DNA from: Hydractinia symbiolongicarpus
Lineage: Eukaryota; Cnidaria; Hydrozoa; Anthoathecata; Hydractiniidae
Assembly (NCBI RefSeq): GCF_029227915.1
Contig: NC_079881.1
Location: forward strand, 744,001-808,000
Direction of reading: 5' to 3'
Length of the DNA: 64,000 bases
A program made the position numbers and the translations under genes. Below the pieces are notes generated by a model. That model was given only the letters and a program-made list of their open reading frames with translations, did no database searches and was not told the DNA's origin. The stretch's first letter is position 1. Each line of letters opens with the position of its first letter. Of the stretch, positions 60,936 to 64,000 are shown piece by piece.

Positions 60936-63900
60936 AAAAAATGGTTCGGGAAATGAGTTTACTCCCTGGGTACTTTCTTTGTATACTTTTGACTATACGG
61001 GCCGAGTCCGGGGTTTACGGGAAATGGCGGGTTTTCGTTTGCCGGCGATTAAACTCCTTTTATTCAGCGTCTCATCAAAAATGAAAACATTTTTGAAAAC
61101 TACAAGTCTGATGCGTTTTAGTGGTAAAAAGATAATTTAAAAAATCGTTTTGGAAATGAGTTTACTCACAGGGTACTTTCTTTGTATACATTCGACTATA
61201 CGGGCCAAGCCCGGGATTTACGGGAAATCGCGGAATTTCGTTTGCCGGCGATTAAACCACTTTCACTAAGCGTCTCATCAAAAATGAAAACATTTCTGAA
61301 AACTACAAGTGTCATGCGTTTTAGTGGGGAAGAAATAATTTAAAAAAACGTTTGGGAAATGAGTTTACTCCCTGGGTACTTTCTTTGTATACTTTTGACT
61401 ATGCGGCCCGAGTCGGAGATTTACGGGAAGTCGCGGGTTTTCGTTTGCCGGCGATTAAACTTCTTTTATTCAGCGTCTCATCAAAAATGAAAACATTTTT
61501 AAAAACTACAAGTCTCATGGGCTTTAGTGGTTAAATAATAATTTAAAAAATCGTTCGGGAAATGAGTTTACTCCCTGGGTACTTTCTTTGTATACATTCG
61601 ACTATACGGGCCAAGCCCGGGATGTACGGGAAATCGCGGGTTTTCGTTTGCCGGCGATTAAACTTCTTTTATTCAGCGTCTCATCAAAAATGAAAACATT
61701 TTTGAAAACTACAAGTCTCATGGGCTTTAGTGGTGAAATAATAATTTAAAAAATGGTTCGGGAAATGAGTTTACTCCCTGGGTACTTTCTTTGTATACTT
61801 TTGACTATACGGGCCGAGTCCGGGGTTTACGGGAAATGGCGGGTTTTCGTTTGCCGGCGATTAAACTCCTTTTATTCAGCGTCTCATCAAAAATGAAAAC
61901 ATTTTTGAAAACTACAAGTCTGATGCGTTTTAGTGGTAAAAAGATAATTTAAAAAATCGTTTTGGAAATGAGTTTACTCACAGGGTACTTTCTTTGTATA
62001 CATTCGACTATACGGGCCAAGCCCGGGATTTACGGGAAATCGCGGAATTTCGTTTGCCGGCGATTAAACCACTTTCACTAAGCGTCTCATCAAAAATGAA
62101 AACATTTCTGAAAACTACAAGTGTCATGCGTTTTAGTGGGGAAGAAATAATTTTAAAAAACGTTTGGGAAATGAGTTTACTCCCTGGGTACTTTCTTTGT
62201 ATACTTTTGACTATGCGGCCCGAGTCGGAGATTTACGGGAAGTCGCGGGTTTTCGTTTGCCGGCGATTAAACTTCTTTTATTCAGCGTCTCATCAAAAAT
62301 GAAAACATTTTTAAAAACTACAAGTCTCATGGGCTTTAGTGGTGAAATAATAATTTAAAAAATGGTTCGGGAAATGAGTTTACTCCCTGGGTACTTTCTT
62401 TGTATACTTTTGACTATACGGGCCGAGTCCGGGGTTTACGGGAAATGGCGGGTTTTCGTTTGCCGGCGATTAAACTCCTTTTATTCAGCGTCTCATCAAA
62501 AATGAAAACATTTTTGAAAACTACAAGTCTGATGCGTTTTAGTGGTAAAAAGATAATTTAAAAAATCGTTTTGGAAATGAGTTTACTCACAGGGTACTTT
62601 CTTTGTATACATTCGACTATACGGGCCAAGCCCGGGATTTACGGGAAATCGCGGAATTTCGTTTGCCGGCGATTAAACCACTTTCACTAAGCGTCTCATC
62701 AAAAATGAAAACATTTCTGAAAACTACAAGTGTCATGCGTTTTAGTGGGGAAGAAATAATTTAAAAAAACGTTTGGGAAATGAGTTTACTCCCTGGGTAC
62801 TTTCTTTGTATACTTTTGACTATGCGGCCCGAGTCGGAGATTTACGGGAAGTCGCGGGTTTTCGTTTGCCGGCGATTAAACTTCTTTTATTCAGCGTCTC
62901 ATCAAAAATGAAAACATTTTTAAAAACTACAAGTCTCATGGGCTTTAGTGGTTAAATAATAATTTAAAAAATCGTTCGGGAAATGAGTTTACTCCCTGGG
63001 TACTTTCTTTGTATACATTCGACTATACGGGCCAAGCCCGGGATGTACGGGAAATCGCGGGTTTTCGTTTGCCGGCGATTAAACTTCTTTTATTCAGCGT
63101 CTCATCAAAAATGAAAACATTTTTGAAAACTACAAGTCTCATGGGCTTTAGTGGTGAAATAATAATTTAAAAAATGGTTCGGGAAATGAGTTTACTCCCT
63201 GGGTACTTTCTTTGTATACTTTTGACTATACGGGCCGAGTCCGGGGTTTACGGGAAATGGCGGGTTTTCGTTTGCCGGCGATTAAACTCCTTTTATTCAG
63301 CGTCTCATCAAAAATGAAAACATTTTTGAAAACTACAAGTCTGATGCGTTTTAGTGGTAAAAAGATAATTTAAAAAATCGTTTTGGAAATGAGTTTACTC
63401 ACAGGGTACTTTCTTTGTATACATTCGACTATACGGGCCAAGCCCGGGATTTACGGGAAATCGCGGAATTTCGTTTGCCGGCGATTAAACCACTTTCACT
63501 AAGCGTCTCATCAAAAATGAAAACATTTCTGAAAACTACAAGTGTCATGCGTTTTAGTGGGGAAGAAATAATTTAAAAAAACGTTTGGGAAATGAGTTTA
63601 CTCCCTGGGTACTTTCTTTGTATACTTTTGACTATGCGGCCCGAGTCGGAGATTTACGGGAAGTCGCGGGTTTTCGTTTGCCGGCGATTAAACTTCTTTT
63701 ATTCAGCGTCTCATCAAAAATGAAAACATTTTTAAAAACTACAAGTCTCATGGGCTTTAGTGGTTAAATAATAATTTAAAAAATCGTTCGGGAAATGAGT
63801 TTACTCCCTGGGTACTTTCTTTGTATACATTCGACTATACGGGCCAAGCCCGGGATGTACGGGAAATCGCGGGTTTCGTTCGCCGGCGATTAAACCACTT
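60936..63900 (+). repeat. Tetrameric HOR with a 4-3-4 monomer pattern
   Basis: ATGGTTCGGG lies at 60,941, 61,753, 62,362 and 63,174: spacings 812, 609 and 812 bp. The 609-bp unit lacks the class A monomer with TTAAATAATAATTT and CCCGGGATGTACGG. The monomer before the gap is a hybrid that runs straight into GGTGAAATAATAATTT at 62,341. The other variants (ATGCGGCCCGAG, GTGTCATGCG, GTCTGATGCG) are kept in each unit. Confidence 0.86.
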
Positions 63901-64000
63901 TCATTAAGTGTCTCATCAAAAATGAAAACATTTTTGAAAACTACAAGTCTCATGCGTTTTAGTGATGAAAAAATAATTTAAAAAATCGTTTGGGAAATGA

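Larger units (their letters stand above)
11040..64000 (+). repeat. Right satellite arm, 203-bp monomers in forward orientation
   Basis: About 261 head-to-tail monomers. Counting a typical class B monomer base by base gives 203 bp. In order it holds: GTTTACTCCCTGGGTAC; GTATAC and a TATACGGGCC block; a GC-rich part ending GTTTGCCGGCGATTAAAC; an A-tract part (CAAAAATGAAAACATTTTTG); GTCTCATGCGTTTTAGTG; and the AT-rich AAATAATTTAAAAAATCG. Spacings between identical variants are multiples of 203, sometimes 1-3 bp short because some monomers are 201-202 bp. No gene, transposon or unrelated insert is seen across 53 kb. Confidence 0.97.

Noticed and set aside
1-64000. CRISPR array or bacterial repeat
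   Set aside because: The repeat is contiguous without unique spacers, 203 bp long, and extends over 64 kb with higher-order structure. No cas genes or bacterial genes are present.
1-64000. Telomeric or ribosomal DNA repeat
   Set aside because: No short telomere motif arrays and no rRNA-like sequence are seen.

Overview
The whole 64-kb window is one block of satellite DNA built from a monomer of 203 bp, about 315 copies by length. I find no credible protein-coding gene, rRNA, tRNA, transposon or CRISPR array. Long arrays of diverged monomers organised into multi-monomer higher-order repeats (HORs) point to eukaryotic heterochromatin: centromeric, pericentromeric or subtelomeric. I cannot name the species or satellite family. 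The monomer is about 38% GC, yet a hand count on one representative monomer gives 13 CpG, well above the roughly 7 expected. That argues against long-term methylation decay.

Layout. Positions 1-10,979 hold about 54 monomers on the minus strand. Positions 10,980-11,039 are a 60-bp non-satellite spacer made largely of two adjacent perfect hairpins. Positions 11,040-64,000 hold about 261 monomers on the plus strand. The two arms therefore diverge from the spacer, and the window contains an inversion junction (or, less likely, an assembly join).

Each arm carries its own layered HORs. The left arm has a 14-monomer unit of 2,847 bp in two near-identical copies plus a more diverged third. The right arm runs: dimers (406 bp, 12.3-13.5 kb); a trimer pair (608 bp, 13.3-14.5 kb); 11-13-mer blocks (14.7-19.1 kb); a 14-15-mer block in three copies (21.3-30.2 kb); trimers (30.2-33.1 kb); 6-7-mers (33.1-36.0 kb); a 16-mer of 3,246 bp (36.0-45.3 kb) overlapping a 15-mer offset (44.0-48.4 kb); trimers (48.9-51.4 kb); a 1.9-kb segment copied 5,482 bp away (51.4 and 56.8 kb) around tetramers; and tetramers (60.9-63.9 kb). 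Several unit-to-unit differences are clean losses or gains of whole monomers, as expected from unequal exchange in register.

Monomers fall into two main classes. Class A has ATTCGAC, CAAGCCCGGG and CCACTTTCAT. Class B has TTTTGAC, CGAGTCCGGG and CTTCTTTTAT. Hybrids switch class near the conserved core GTTTGCCGGCGATTAAAC. Class A carries a sequence that resembles a CENP-B box but is one spacer base short, lying in and beside two short dyad symmetries. Open frames of 60-190 codons are by-products of the repeat: they recur in every monomer, many open only from TTG, and they occur on both strands.
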